Positions 8,727 to 23,463 of a stretch of 64,000 nt of DNA are shown here, in pieces (the stretch's first letter is position 1; each line of letters starts with the position of its first letter). The position numbers were made by a program, and so were the translations under genes. The notes below the pieces were generated by a model. The model searched no databases. It was not told where the DNA came from and was given only the letters and a program-made list of their open reading frames with translations. The DNA lies in contig NZ_CP048030.1 in assembly GCF_010092425.1 (NCBI RefSeq), positions 930,001-994,000 of the forward strand, read 5' to 3'. Source of the stretch: Sinimarinibacterium sp. NLF-5-8. GTDB taxonomy: Bacteria > Pseudomonadota > Gammaproteobacteria > Nevskiales > Nevskiaceae.

Positions 8727-10037
8727 TCAGTCGTAAGCCTTCTCGCCGTGGGAGGCCAGATCCAGCCCCAGCTGTTCATCGTCCGGCGAAACTCGCAGCC
8801 CGACCAGAAGATCGGCGACCTTGTACGAGATCAGCGCAGCCACAGCGCTCCAGACGATGGTCAGCAGCACGCCCTTGAGCTGGATGAACAGTTGTCCGGC
8901 GATGCCGACGCCCTCGGCAAAATCGCCGGTGCCGCCGAGCCCTTTGGAGACGAATACGCCGGTGAGGATGGCGCCGACGATGCCGGCAACGCCATGCACG
9001 CCGAAGACATCGAAGGCGTCGTCGATCCGCAGCCGCTTTTTCAGGCCGGTGACGCCCCACAGAGCCGCCGCCGCACCGGCAATGCCGAGAACGATCGAGC
9101 CCATCGGGCCGACGAAGCCGGCCGCCGGGGTGATCGCCACCAGACCCGCCACCGCGCCGGAGGCCGCGCCCAGCATCGATGCCTTACCCTTGATGACGCC
9201 TTCCAGCAGCGCCCAGGCCAGCACGCCTGCAGCCGTGGCAAACAGGGTATTGACAAAGGCCAGGCCGGCAAGCCCATCGGCAGCGACGGCGGAACCGGCG
9301 TTAAAGCCAAACCAGCCCACCCACAGCAGCGAGGCCCCGATCAGGGTAAACGGCAGGTTGTGTGGCTTGAGCGCAATAACGCCGTGGCCGGAACGCTTGC
9401 CGAGCATCAGCGCGCCCACCAGCGCCGCAACACCGGCATTGATGTGGATCACCGTGCCGCCGGCAAAGTCCAGCGCGCCGTCCTGCGCCAGCAGGCCACC
9501 GCCCCAGACCATGTGGGCGATCGGCAGATAACTCAGCGTGAACCACAGCGCCGAGAAGATCATCACTGCCGAGAATTTGATCCGTTCGGCAAAACCGCCC
9601 ACGATCAGCGCCACGGTGATGGCGGCAAAGGCGGACTGAAAGCCAACGAACACATATTCCGGAATGCTGCCGGACAGGGATTCGGGGCTGATGCCGACCA
9701 GAAACAGCTTGTCGAAGCCGCCGATCACGGCGCCACTTCCGGTAAACGCCAGCGAATAGCCGTAGATCGACCACAGCACGGCAATCAGCGAGAACACCAC
9801 AAACACCTGCGACAGCACCGACAGCGCGTTTTTGCTGCGCGCCAGCCCGCCATAGAACAGCGCAAGTCCGGGGATGCTCATCATGATCACCAGCAGCGTG
9901 GAGGTCAGCATCCACGCGGTATCACCACGATCGAGCACGGCGGCAGCCTCAACGGCAGGCGCGGCGTCCTGGGCAAATGCCGGGGCTGCCGTCAGCAGCG
10001 CGGCAGACAACACGGGGGTGTAAAACGAACTTTTCAT
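8727..10037 (-). CDS. amtB: Ammonium transporter AmtB
   Basis: 436-residue Amt/Rh-family channel of the inner membrane. A cleavable signal peptide (MKSSFYTPVLSAALLTAAPA) precedes about 11 membrane helices. The twin pore histidines are in HINAGVAALVGAL and FGVHGVAGIVGAIL. Start 10037 has AAGGAG. It lies 19 bp after glnK, and GlnK blocks AmtB when nitrogen is plentiful. It is the last gene of the operon led by the TIGR02001-type gene and the sigma-54 promoter near 11226. Confidence 0.97.
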   Translation of the reverse strand: MKSSFYTPVLSAALLTAAPAFAQDAAPAVEAAAVLDRGDTAWMLTSTLLVIMMSIPGLALFYGGLARSKNALSVLSQVFVVFSLIAVLWSIYGYSLAFTGSGAVIGGFDKLFLVGISPESLSGSIPEYVFVGFQSAFAAITVALIVGGFAERIKFSAVMIFSALWFTLSYLPIAHMVWGGGLLAQDGALDFAGGTVIHINAGVAALVGALMLGKRSGHGVIALKPHNLPFTLIGASLLWVGWFGFNAGSAVAADGLAGLAFVNTLFATAAGVLAWALLEGVIKGKASMLGAASGAVAGLVAITPAAGFVGPMGSIVLGIAGAAAALWGVTGLKKRLRIDDAFDVFGVHGVAGIVGAILTGVFVSKGLGGTGDFAEGVGIAGQLFIQLKGVLLTIVWSAVAALISYKVADLLVGLRVSPDDEQLGLDLASHGEKAYD

Positions 10038-10056
10038 GGGAACTCCTTGAAGGCGG

Positions 10057-11174
<1,118 letters not shown>

Positions 11175-11225
11175 GGCAGGGTATCAGTCGAGTGCATGCA
11201 GAAAAGGCTCTGCACACCGTCTCTA

Positions 11226-11240
11226 GCATCATCCGTGCCA
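11226..11240 (-). promoter_or_regulatory. Sigma-54 promoter of the TIGR02001-glnK-amtB operon
   Basis: Minus strand reads TGGCAC-GGATG-ATGC, a -24/-12 element with the invariant GG and GC at correct spacing and one change from the TTGC consensus. Predicted transcription start near 11214, 40 bases before the first gene. Confidence 0.8.
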
Positions 11241-11302
11241 GCTTATTATATTTATATAAATCAATAACTTGTATTTAAATGGGGATTTCAGAGCAATGCT
11301 TT

Positions 11303-11319
11303 TGCACAGGGATGCCGCA
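11303..11319 (-). promoter_or_regulatory. Weak NtrC-like site upstream of the glnK operon
   Basis: TGCAC-AGGGATG-CCGCA matches 10 of the 14 fixed positions of the palindrome TGCACCA-N3-TGGTGCA. Its centre is about 97 bases upstream of the predicted start, a suitable distance for an NtrC enhancer. It is the poorest of the sites listed here. Confidence 0.4.
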
Positions 11320-11348
11320 TGGTTTTTGCGCGCGCGCCCCAAAATGGC

Positions 11349-12221
11349 TCAGGCCGCCTGCGGCCACAGCCACTGGCCTTCATAGACGCGGGTGGCCGAG
11401 CCTTGCATGATCATCGGCTGGCCTTCGCCGCCCCATTCGATCCACAGCGTGCCGCCGCGCAAATCCACCTGCACCGCCGCATCGAGCAAGCCCAGGCGTT
11501 GACCCACCGCAACCGCTGCACAGGCACCGGAACCGCAGGCCATGGTTTCGCCGGTGCCGCGCTCGTAAACCCGCAGCTTGATGTGCTGGCGCGTGAGCAC
11601 CTGCATGAAGCCGACGTTGACCCGCGCCGGAAAGCGTGGATGCGATTCCAGCAGCGGCCCCCACTGCGCCACCGGCGCGTGGTCGACATCGGCCACGCAC
11701 AGCACGGTATGCGGATTGCCGATGTTGGCCACCGCCAGCATCAGCGTCTGACCGTTGATGGCGATCGGATAGCGCAGCGCCGGTGCCCCGGCAACAAACG
11801 GAATCTGCTGTGGCAAAAACCGTGGCACACCCATGTTGACCCGCACCTGTTCCTGCGCGGTGATGTGCAGCTCGATGACCCCGGCGCAGGTCTGTACGCG
11901 GATGCGTTCCTGCTGGCTCAGGCCGTGTTCGCGCACATAGCGGGCAAAGCAGCGCGCGCCGTTGCCGCATTGCTCCACTTCGCCGCCATCGGCGTTGAAG
12001 ATGCGGTAGCCAAAGTCCACCGCCGTTGCGCTGGAAGGCGGCGCAGGCTCCACCACCAGCAGCTGATCAAAGCCAATGCCAAAGTGGCGATCGGCCATCG
12101 CGCGGATGTGCTCGGCGGTCAGCGTAAACGGGGTTTGGGTGGCGTCGATGATGACAAAATCATTGCCCAGCCCGTGCATCTTGGTAAACGGCAGGGGCAC
12201 AGCGCGCGATACGGAAGTCAT
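11349..12221 (-). CDS. dapF: Diaminopimelate epimerase
   Basis: 290-residue PLP-independent epimerase converting LL-DAP to meso-DAP. Both catalytic cysteines are present: Cys85 in EQCGNGARC and Cys229 in MACGSGAC. The start codon lies 12 bp after the nadE stop. It is the last gene of the row gltB-gltD-dapL-lysA-nadE-dapF, and it acts directly on the DapL product. It is not next to the usual gammaproteobacterial partners such as xerC. Confidence 0.97.
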   Translation of the reverse strand: MTSVSRAVPLPFTKMHGLGNDFVIIDATQTPFTLTAEHIRAMADRHFGIGFDQLLVVEPAPPSSATAVDFGYRIFNADGGEVEQCGNGARCFARYVREHGLSQQERIRVQTCAGVIELHITAQEQVRVNMGVPRFLPQQIPFVAGAPALRYPIAINGQTLMLAVANIGNPHTVLCVADVDHAPVAQWGPLLESHPRFPARVNVGFMQVLTRQHIKLRVYERGTGETMACGSGACAAVAVGQRLGLLDAAVQVDLRGGTLWIEWGGEGQPMIMQGSATRVYEGQWLWPQAA

Positions 12222-12233
12222 GGGGAGAATCGC

Positions 12234-13061
12234 TCAAGGCGTCAGGGGCATCGCCCGTTTGTGCTGGCTGGCATCAAAGGTGGCGATGATGCGTTGTTCG
12301 GCTGCGGGGTCGATCCGCTGGCCGTGCAAGAAAGCGTCGATCTGGGCGTAGCTGACGCCGTAGGCCAGTTCGTCCGGCTTGCCGGGGGCCCCGTCTTCCA
12401 GATCGGCGGTCGGGGTTTTGAACACCAGCGTCTGGGGCGCGCCCAAATGGCTGCCGATGGCGCGCACCTGGTTTTTGACCAGCCCCGTCAGTGGCGCCAG
12501 ATCGCAGGCGCCATCACCAAACTTGGTGAAAAATCCCATCACCGCCTCGGCGGCGTGATCGGTGCCGATGACAAGCCCGTTATGGGCGTTGGCAATGGCA
12601 AATTGCGCCACCATGCGCAGGCGTGCCTTGACGTTGCCGAGCACCCGATCGCGCGCGCTGTCGGTCAGCGCAGCCAGGTCGTCTAATTGCGCCGCCAGCG
12701 CCTGCACCGACGCACCGATGTTGACGCTGCGAGTCTGGTCGGCGCGGATAAATGCTAATGCCGCTTGCGCGTCAGCCTCATCAAACTGGTTTAAGTACGG
12801 CAGCCGCACGGCGATGAATTGATAGCGGGCATCCCCGCTTTGCGCGCGCAAATCTTCAACCGCCAGCTGCGCCAGCCGCCCGGCCACGGTGGAATCGATG
12901 CCGCCGCTGATGCCCAGCACCAGGGTTTTGAGACCGCTGCCGCGCAGGGTGTTTTGAATGAAGCCGATGCGGCGGTCGATCTGCGCCTGAATATCGTCCG
13001 CGCCGGTGAACGGCGCGGTGATTTGGAGTTGTTCGATGATGTGCTGTTGACGGGGATTCAT
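12234..13061 (-). CDS. nadE: NH3-dependent NAD+ synthetase
   Basis: 275-residue single-domain NAD synthetase that amidates NaAD with ammonia. The PP-loop SGGIDS is at 52-57, and the block [20 protein letters not shown] is typical. It has no glutaminase (CN-hydrolase) domain, so it depends on free ammonium. This fits its place in a nitrogen-assimilation gene row. It starts 9 bp after lysA. Confidence 0.95.
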   Translation of the reverse strand: MNPRQQHIIEQLQITAPFTGADDIQAQIDRRIGFIQNTLRGSGLKTLVLGISGGIDSTVAGRLAQLAVEDLRAQSGDARYQFIAVRLPYLNQFDEADAQAALAFIRADQTRSVNIGASVQALAAQLDDLAALTDSARDRVLGNVKARLRMVAQFAIANAHNGLVIGTDHAAEAVMGFFTKFGDGACDLAPLTGLVKNQVRAIGSHLGAPQTLVFKTPTADLEDGAPGKPDELAYGVSYAQIDAFLHGQRIDPAAEQRIIATFDASQHKRAMPLTP

Positions 13062-13070
13062 GGCGGCGCT

Positions 13071-14330
13071 CTAAACAGGGAGAAGGTCAGCCTCAAAGTT
13101 TAGCGTGGCAAAGTAATCGGCCAGGGTTTCGGCGCGGCGGATGCGCTCAACCGTGCCGTTGCTGCGCAGCAGCAGCTCCTGCGGGCGCAGCTTGCCGTTG
13201 TAGTTGAAGCCCATGGCGTGGCCGTGGGCGCCGGTGTCGTGAATCACCAGCAGATCGCCGTCGCTGATCGGCGGCAGCGGGCGTTGAATGGCAAATTTGT
13301 CGTTGTTTTCGCACAGCGAGCCGACCACATCCACCGGCAGGTCGGTGGCCGCGGGGGCTTTGCCGAGCACGTCGATGTGGTGATAGGCGCCGTACATGCC
13401 GGGTCGCATCAAGGCCGACATGCAGGCATCCACGCCGATGAAGGTGCGATAGCTGTCTTTGCGATTGAGCGCGCGCGTCACCAAAACCCCATGCGGGCCG
13501 GTCATGTAGCGACCGCTTTCCATATGCAGGGCCGGCGCGCGGCCGTGGATATGGGCGTATTCGCCCAGCAGTTCGCAGGCGCGCGCGCCCAGATGCTCCA
13601 GATCGAAGGGGGTGTCGTCGGGGCGGTAGGCAATGCCCAGTCCACCGCCCATGTTGATGAACGCCAGTTCGATGCCCAATGCCTGACGCAAACGCGCGGC
13701 CTGCTCCAGCAGCATGGCAATGGTGTCGATCATGTACTGCGCATTGCGCTCATTGGAGGCGAGCATGGTGTGCAGCCCAAAGCGGCGGGCGCCTCTTGCG
13801 CGCGCGCGCGCGTAAGCATCCAGCAGTTGCTCATGCGGCACGCCGTACTTGGCCTCCACCGGGTTGCCGATGATGACGTTGCCGCTGCGCGCGGCGCCGG
13901 GGTTGTAGCGAAAGCACACGCATTCGGGCATTTGCGGCACTTTGTCGATCAGGCTGGCGTCATCCAGGTTGAGAATGCAACCGCCGTCGGCCGCCGCCGC
14001 CGCAAACTCCTCGGCGCTGGTGTTGTTGGAGGTAAACATCAGCGCCTCGGCGCGCGCGCCGATGCTGCGCGCCAGTTCCAGCTCGGCAATGGAGCTGCAA
14101 TCAAAGCCAAACCCCATGCTGTGCAGGATGCGCAAGATCTGCGGATTGGGCAGCGCCTTGACCGCATAAAACTCATTGAATCCGGCCACTCCGGCAAACG
14201 CCCGCAACAGGCGCGCGCCGGTGGTGCGGATGCCGGTTTCGTCGTACAGGTGAAACGGCGTGCCAAAGTGCGCGGCAATGGCATCGAGCCGGGGCAGCGC
14301 GCACGCGCGAAAGTCGGCAGACATCGGCAT
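13071..14330 (-). CDS. lysA: Diaminopimelate decarboxylase
   Basis: 419-residue fold-III PLP enzyme making L-lysine from meso-DAP. PLP-binding Lys58 is in FYAVKALPNP; the phosphate-binding glycine loop MGGGLG is near 227-232; the dimer-interface Cys340 is in SLCENNDKF. That last block differs from the CESGD form common in other LysA proteins, so this is a divergent clade. Start ATG at 14330 has GGGG 6 bases upstream. It is only 3 bp from the dapL stop. Contains an (Ala-Arg)n stretch from a GC-alternating tract. Confidence 0.93.
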   Translation of the reverse strand: MPMSADFRACALPRLDAIAAHFGTPFHLYDETGIRTTGARLLRAFAGVAGFNEFYAVKALPNPQILRILHSMGFGFDCSSIAELELARSIGARAEALMFTSNNTSAEEFAAAAADGGCILNLDDASLIDKVPQMPECVCFRYNPGAARSGNVIIGNPVEAKYGVPHEQLLDAYARARARGARRFGLHTMLASNERNAQYMIDTIAMLLEQAARLRQALGIELAFINMGGGLGIAYRPDDTPFDLEHLGARACELLGEYAHIHGRAPALHMESGRYMTGPHGVLVTRALNRKDSYRTFIGVDACMSALMRPGMYGAYHHIDVLGKAPAATDLPVDVVGSLCENNDKFAIQRPLPPISDGDLLVIHDTGAHGHAMGFNYNGKLRPQELLLRSNGTVERIRRAETLADYFATLNFEADLLPV

Positions 14331-14333
14331 GGC

Positions 14334-15560
14334 TTACCCCTTGAGTGCGGCAGCAATGCGCTGCATGGCAGTGACCACGTTGCCAACGCTGTTGAACGCA
14401 CTGATGCGCACATGCCCCTGTCCGCAGCGACCAAACCCCACGCCGGGGGTGCAGACCACGCCGGCCTGTTCCAGCAGCCGATCAAAAAACGCCCAGGCAT
14501 CGCCGCCGGTGTGCACCCACACATAGGGCGAGTGGTCGCCGCCGGTGCAGGCATAGCCGAGCGCGCGAAAACCGCTGCGGATCAGTTGCGCGTTGTGCAG
14601 ATAACCGTCGCTGAGCGCGCGGATCTGCTGCTGACCTTCGGTGGAGTAGATCGCCTCGGCGGCGCGCTGCACCGGGTATGACACGCCATTGAACTTGGTG
14701 GTGTGGCGGCGCGTCCACAGCGCATGCAGGGACACCGGGGTGCCATCGTCCTGCCAGGCCATGCAGTCTTTGGGGACGACGGCGTAGGCGCAGCGCAGGC
14801 CGGTGAATCCGGCGGTTTTGGAATAGCTGCGAAACTCGATGGCGACTTCGCGCGCGCCGTCGATCTCGTAGATCGAACGCGGCAGCTCAGGGTCGCGGAT
14901 AAAGGCTTCGTAGGCGGCATCGAACAGGATCAGCGCGCGGTGTTCGCGCGCGTAATCGACCCACTGCTGCAACTGCGCGCGCGTCATCACCGCGCCGGTG
15001 GGATTGTTGGGGGAGCACAGATAAATCACGTCCACCAGCGCCGTCGGCAGGGCGGGGACGTAGCCGTTATCCGGCGTGCAGGGCAGGTAGGTCAGTCCGG
15101 CATAGTGATCGCGGCTCCAGTCACCGCTGCGCCCGGCCATGACGTTGGTATCCACATAGACCGGGTACACCGGATCGGTGATCGCCACTTGCACGTCCTC
15201 GGCAAACAGTTCCTGGATGTTGCCGACGTCGCATTTGGCACCGTCGCTGACAAAAATCTCATCGGCGTCGATGGCGGCACCGCGCGCGCCAAAGTCATGC
15301 CGGGCGATGGCCTCGCGCAAAAACGCATAGCCCTGTTCCGGCCCGTAGCCGCGGAACGTCTCGCTATGCGCCATTTCATCCACCGCCGCATGCAGCGCGC
15401 GGATGCACACCTCCGGCAGGGGCTGGGTGACATCGCCGATGCCCAGGCGAATCAGGGGCCGATCAGGGTGGCGCTGTTCAAAGGCGCGCACGCGCGCGGC
15501 AATGTCGGCAAACAGATAGCTGGCTTGCAGTTTTGGGTAGTGGGGATTGACGCGGATCAT
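14334..15560 (-). CDS. dapL: LL-diaminopimelate aminotransferase
   Basis: 408-residue class I/II PLP aminotransferase converting tetrahydrodipicolinate plus glutamate to LL-DAP in one step, bypassing DapD, DapC and DapE. Seen here: [13 protein letters not shown] at the N-terminus, [27 protein letters not shown] and the Schiff-base Lys in [12 protein letters not shown] (Lys248 from this start), all characteristic of DapL. A TTG 9 bases upstream is an alternative start. It follows gltD by 43 bp and precedes lysA by 3 bp. DapL is common in Chlamydiae, plants and some other bacteria but unusual in Gammaproteobacteria. Confidence 0.93.
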   Translation of the reverse strand: MIRVNPHYPKLQASYLFADIAARVRAFEQRHPDRPLIRLGIGDVTQPLPEVCIRALHAAVDEMAHSETFRGYGPEQGYAFLREAIARHDFGARGAAIDADEIFVSDGAKCDVGNIQELFAEDVQVAITDPVYPVYVDTNVMAGRSGDWSRDHYAGLTYLPCTPDNGYVPALPTALVDVIYLCSPNNPTGAVMTRAQLQQWVDYAREHRALILFDAAYEAFIRDPELPRSIYEIDGAREVAIEFRSYSKTAGFTGLRCAYAVVPKDCMAWQDDGTPVSLHALWTRRHTTKFNGVSYPVQRAAEAIYSTEGQQQIRALSDGYLHNAQLIRSGFRALGYACTGGDHSPYVWVHTGGDAWAFFDRLLEQAGVVCTPGVGFGRCGQGHVRISAFNSVGNVVTAMQRIAAALKG

Positions 15561-15603
15561 GGTTGGCAATGAGCGTTGGATAAGAGATCAAAAACAAATG
15601 TCG

Positions 15604-17070
15604 TTATCGCGGCAGATCGCTGCGACCCATCAAAAATTCATCGACCGCGCGCGCGGCCTGCCGCCCCTCACGGATCGCCCACACCACCAGCGACTGCCCG
15701 CGCCGCATGTCGCCTGCGGCAAACACGCCCTCGATATTGGTGGCATAGCCGCCGACGGCCTCGGTGCTGGCGCGCGCGTTGCCACGGCCATCGACGGCCA
15801 CGCCAAAGCTTTGCAACACGCTGGCGACCGGGCTGACAAAGCCCATTGCCAGCAGCACCAGATCGGCCTTCCAGATTTTTTCGGTGCCGGCGATCTCCAC
15901 GAACTTGCCCTGTTGCAGCTCGACGTGGACGGTCTTGAGGCCGGTGAGCTGGCCGTTTTCACCGATGAATTCCTGGGTGGCAATGGCAAATTCACGTTGG
16001 CAGCCTTCGACATGGCTGGACGAGGTGCGCAGCTTGATCGGCCAGTACGGCCAGGTCAGCGGCTTGTTTTCCTGCGCGGGCGGCATCGGCATCAATTCAA
16101 ACTGCACCACGCTGGCGGCGCCCTGGCGATTGGCGGTGCCGACGCAATCGGAGCCGGTGTCGCCGCCGCCGATGACGATGACATGCTTGCCCTGGGCGTG
16201 GATGCGCTGATCCACGGCAACCCCGGCGTTGATCTGGTTCTGTTGCGGCAGATACGCCATTGCAAAATGGACGCCGCGCAGCGCGCGCCCCGGCACCGGC
16301 AAATCGCGGGATTGCTCGGCACCGCCGGTGAGCAGCACGGCATCGAATTGCGCGCGCAGTTCGTCGGCACTGATCTGCTTCTGAGCGTGATTGGTGACCA
16401 GACTGTCTTGCGGCCAGTCACCGATCAGGGTGTTGGTGTGGATCGTCACGCCTTCGGCAATGAGCTGTTCGACCCGGCGGTCGATCAGCGCCTTGTCCAG
16501 CTTGAAATCAGGAATGCCAAAGCGCAGCAGGCCGCCGATGCGATCGTTTTTCTCGAACAGGGACACCGCATGTCCGGCGCGCGCGAGTTGCTGCGCGGCG
16601 GCCAGACCCGCAGGGCCGGAGCCGACCACGGCGACGCGCTTGCCGGTTTTGGTGGCCGCGATCTGCGGTGCTACCCAGCCCTCGTCCCAGCCACGGTCGA
16701 TGATGGCGTGTTCGATCGATTTGATTCCCACCGGCGCACTGTTGATGTTGAGCGTGCACGCGGCCTCGCACGGCGCCGGACAAATACGCCCGGTGAACTC
16801 GGGAAAGTTGTTGGTGCTGTGCAAAACGCTGAGCGCGTGCTGCCAGTCATCGCTGTAGACCAGATCGTTGAAGTCCGGAATCAGATTGTTGACCGGACAA
16901 CCGTGATGACAGAACGGCGTGCCGCAATCCATGCAGCGCGCGCCTTGCTGGCGCGCCTGCGCGGGGTCGAGCGCGTGCACGAATTCCTTGTAGTTGAGCA
17001 CCCGATCGGCGGCGCTGTCGTAGCGCTCTTCCAGGCGTTCAAACTCTAAAAAGCCGGTGATTTTTCCCAT
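15604..17070 (-). CDS. gltD: Glutamate synthase (NADPH) small subunit
   Basis: 488-residue beta subunit that passes electrons from NADPH through FAD and Fe-S clusters to GltB. N-terminal Cys clusters [14 protein letters not shown] and [11 protein letters not shown], then FAD loop [11 protein letters not shown] and NAD(P) loop GGGDTGSD, are intact. It starts 15 bp after gltB. The glutamate made serves as amino donor for DapL encoded just downstream. Confidence 0.97.
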   Translation of the reverse strand: MGKITGFLEFERLEERYDSAADRVLNYKEFVHALDPAQARQQGARCMDCGTPFCHHGCPVNNLIPDFNDLVYSDDWQHALSVLHSTNNFPEFTGRICPAPCEAACTLNINSAPVGIKSIEHAIIDRGWDEGWVAPQIAATKTGKRVAVVGSGPAGLAAAQQLARAGHAVSLFEKNDRIGGLLRFGIPDFKLDKALIDRRVEQLIAEGVTIHTNTLIGDWPQDSLVTNHAQKQISADELRAQFDAVLLTGGAEQSRDLPVPGRALRGVHFAMAYLPQQNQINAGVAVDQRIHAQGKHVIVIGGGDTGSDCVGTANRQGAASVVQFELMPMPPAQENKPLTWPYWPIKLRTSSSHVEGCQREFAIATQEFIGENGQLTGLKTVHVELQQGKFVEIAGTEKIWKADLVLLAMGFVSPVASVLQSFGVAVDGRGNARASTEAVGGYATNIEGVFAAGDMRRGQSLVVWAIREGRQAARAVDEFLMGRSDLPR

Positions 17071-17085
17071 GATTGTGTTACCCCG

Positions 17086-21762
<4,677 letters not shown>

Positions 21763-21810
21763 GCTGGGCTCTCCGCTAGAGATCAAAAGACAAACTTCCA
21801 GCAGCTTCAA

Positions 21811-21825
21811 GCAAATCGTGTGCCA
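21811..21825 (-). promoter_or_regulatory. Sigma-54 promoter of gltB
   Basis: Minus strand reads TGGCAC-ACGAT-TTGC, an exact -24/-12 consensus. Predicted transcription start near 21799, 37 bases before the gltB start codon. Confidence 0.9.
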
Positions 21826-21896
21826 GTATTTTTATAAAAATAAAGCTTTGTTTTTATTAAATTAATTTAAAAGTGCGCGCGCGCGGTGCAAGGGGC

Positions 21897-21913
21897 TGCG
21901 CCAAAACGGTGCA
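21897..21913 (-). promoter_or_regulatory. NtrC-like site 1 upstream of gltB
   Basis: TGCGCCA-AAA-CGGTGCA matches 12 of 14 fixed positions of the NtrC palindrome. Its centre is about 106 bases upstream of the predicted gltB start. Confidence 0.7.
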
Positions 21914-21917
21914 TCGA

Positions 21918-21934
21918 TGCGCCGAGATTGTGCA
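21918..21934 (-). promoter_or_regulatory. NtrC-like site 2 upstream of gltB
   Basis: TGCGCCG-AGA-TTGTGCA matches 11 of 14 fixed positions. Its centre is 21 bp, two helical turns, from site 1, which suits cooperative binding of two NtrC dimers on one face. Confidence 0.6.
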
Positions 21935-22005
21935 CGTCGCTGCACGCCTGTAGGGCTGCTGTTGACTGTCGTGGTGCGATCCGCAGGCCTGTGGCGGGCT
22001 CGCTT

Positions 22006-23463
22006 TTAGCCTTCGCCGTCGTCAGCGCCAAAACTGTGCTGCAGATCCAGCTCCTTGAGCTTGCGGGTGAGCGTGTTGCGCCCCCAGCCGAGCAGTTCGG
22101 CGGCCTGATTGCGGCGGCCGGCACTGTGGTTGAGTGCGGTGGTCAGCATGATGCGTTCAAAGCGCGGCAGGGCCTGGCCGAGCAGGTCGTGCTGGCCGCC
22201 GGCCAGGGCATCGCTGGCCCATTGCGCCAGGGCAGTTTCCCAGCTGTGATCGGCACTGTTTTGCGGCGCGGTGCGCGCGGCCAGCAGCTCGGCGGGCAAA
22301 TCGCTGACCAAAACCTCGCGGCTGGCGGCCATGACGGTGAGCCAGCGGCAGACGTTTTCCAGTTGACGGACGTTGCCGGGCCAGTCGAGTTCGGTCAGAT
22401 AGCGGGCGGCATCGGGGTGCAGCGCGCGCGCTTCGGTATTGAAGTCGTGGGCGGCTTTTTGCAGAAAAAATGCGGCCAGTCGCGGGATGTCTTCGCGCCG
22501 TTCACTGAGCTTGGGCAGGCGGATGCGGATGACATTGAGCCGGTAAAACAGATCTTCGCGAAACCGCCCCTGATGGGCGAGGGCTTCGAGATCCTGGTGG
22601 GTGGCGGCGATGATGCGCACGTCGGCGCGGATGCTGGTGGTGCCGCCGACGCGGTAAAAGCTGCCGTCGGAAAGCACCCGCAGCAGGCGGGTTTGTGCAT
22701 CCAGCGGCATATCGCCGATCTCGTCCAGGAACAGGGTGCCGCCGCTGGCTTGTTCAAAGCGTCCCTGGCGCTGGCTGGCGGCGCCGGTAAAGGCGCCTTT
22801 TTCATGGCCAAACAGCTCCGATTCGATCAGGTCGCGCGGGATCGCCGCCATGTTCAGCGCCACAAACGGGCCGCTGCTGCGCGGGCTGTGACGGTGTAGT
22901 GCCTGCGCCACCAGCTCTTTGCCGGTGCCGGATTCGCCATTGATCAGCACGCTGATATGGGATTGCGACAGGCGGCCAATGGCACGAAAGACTTCCTGCA
23001 TCGCCGGGGCTTCACCGATCAGGCCGTCGGCCTGCGCCAGATCGGCAAACCCCGGCGCACGGTTGCCGGCGCTGCGCGCGTTTTTGCGGGCGTGGGTGAG
23101 CGCGCGCTGAATCAGGGCAACGGCATCATCCAGATCAAAGGGCTTGGGCAGGTATTCGAATGCGCCGCCCTGGTAGGACTGTACGGCGCTGTCCAGATCG
23201 GAGTGCGCGGTCATGATGATCACCGGCACTTGCGGGCAACGCTGTTGCAACTGTGCGAGGAGTTCAAAGCCGTCGAGACCGGGCATGCGGATGTCGCTGA
23301 GGATCACGGCGGGCAGGGGGTCGGCCCGGTCCAGTTGCTCAAGTGCGCTGTGCGCGCTGTCGAAGCTGCGCACGCTGAGGCGGGCTTGATGCAGGGCTTT
23401 TTCCAGCACCCAGCGAATGGATTTGTCGTCTTCGACAATCCAGATCAGATCAGGATGGGTCAT
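22006..23463 (-). CDS. ntrC: Nitrogen regulation response regulator NtrC
   Basis: 485-residue sigma-54 enhancer-binding protein. Receiver with Asp57 in ILSDIRMPG; AAA+ domain with GESGTGKE (Walker A), the sigma-54 contact loop GAFTGA and LFLDEIGDM (Walker B); C-terminal Fis-type HTH RNQAAELLGWGRNTLTRKL. The start MTHPDLIWIVEDD overlaps the 3' end of ntrB by 14 bases; upstream in-frame ATGs exist but extend past the usual N-terminus. Three sigma-54 promoters in this window are its likely targets. Confidence 0.95.
   Translation of the reverse strand: MTHPDLIWIVEDDKSIRWVLEKALHQARLSVRSFDSAHSALEQLDRADPLPAVILSDIRMPGLDGFELLAQLQQRCPQVPVIIMTAHSDLDSAVQSYQGGAFEYLPKPFDLDDAVALIQRALTHARKNARSAGNRAPGFADLAQADGLIGEAPAMQEVFRAIGRLSQSHISVLINGESGTGKELVAQALHRHSPRSSGPFVALNMAAIPRDLIESELFGHEKGAFTGAASQRQGRFEQASGGTLFLDEIGDMPLDAQTRLLRVLSDGSFYRVGGTTSIRADVRIIAATHQDLEALAHQGRFREDLFYRLNVIRIRLPKLSERREDIPRLAAFFLQKAAHDFNTEARALHPDAARYLTELDWPGNVRQLENVCRWLTVMAASREVLVSDLPAELLAARTAPQNSADHSWETALAQWASDALAGGQHDLLGQALPRFERIMLTTALNHSAGRRNQAAELLGWGRNTLTRKLKELDLQHSFGADDGEG

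Noticed and set aside
21763-21810. Upstream ATG for gltB at 21810
   Set aside because: It lies upstream of the start predicted from the sigma-54 promoter (near 21799), and the ATG at 21762 has a good ribosome binding site.
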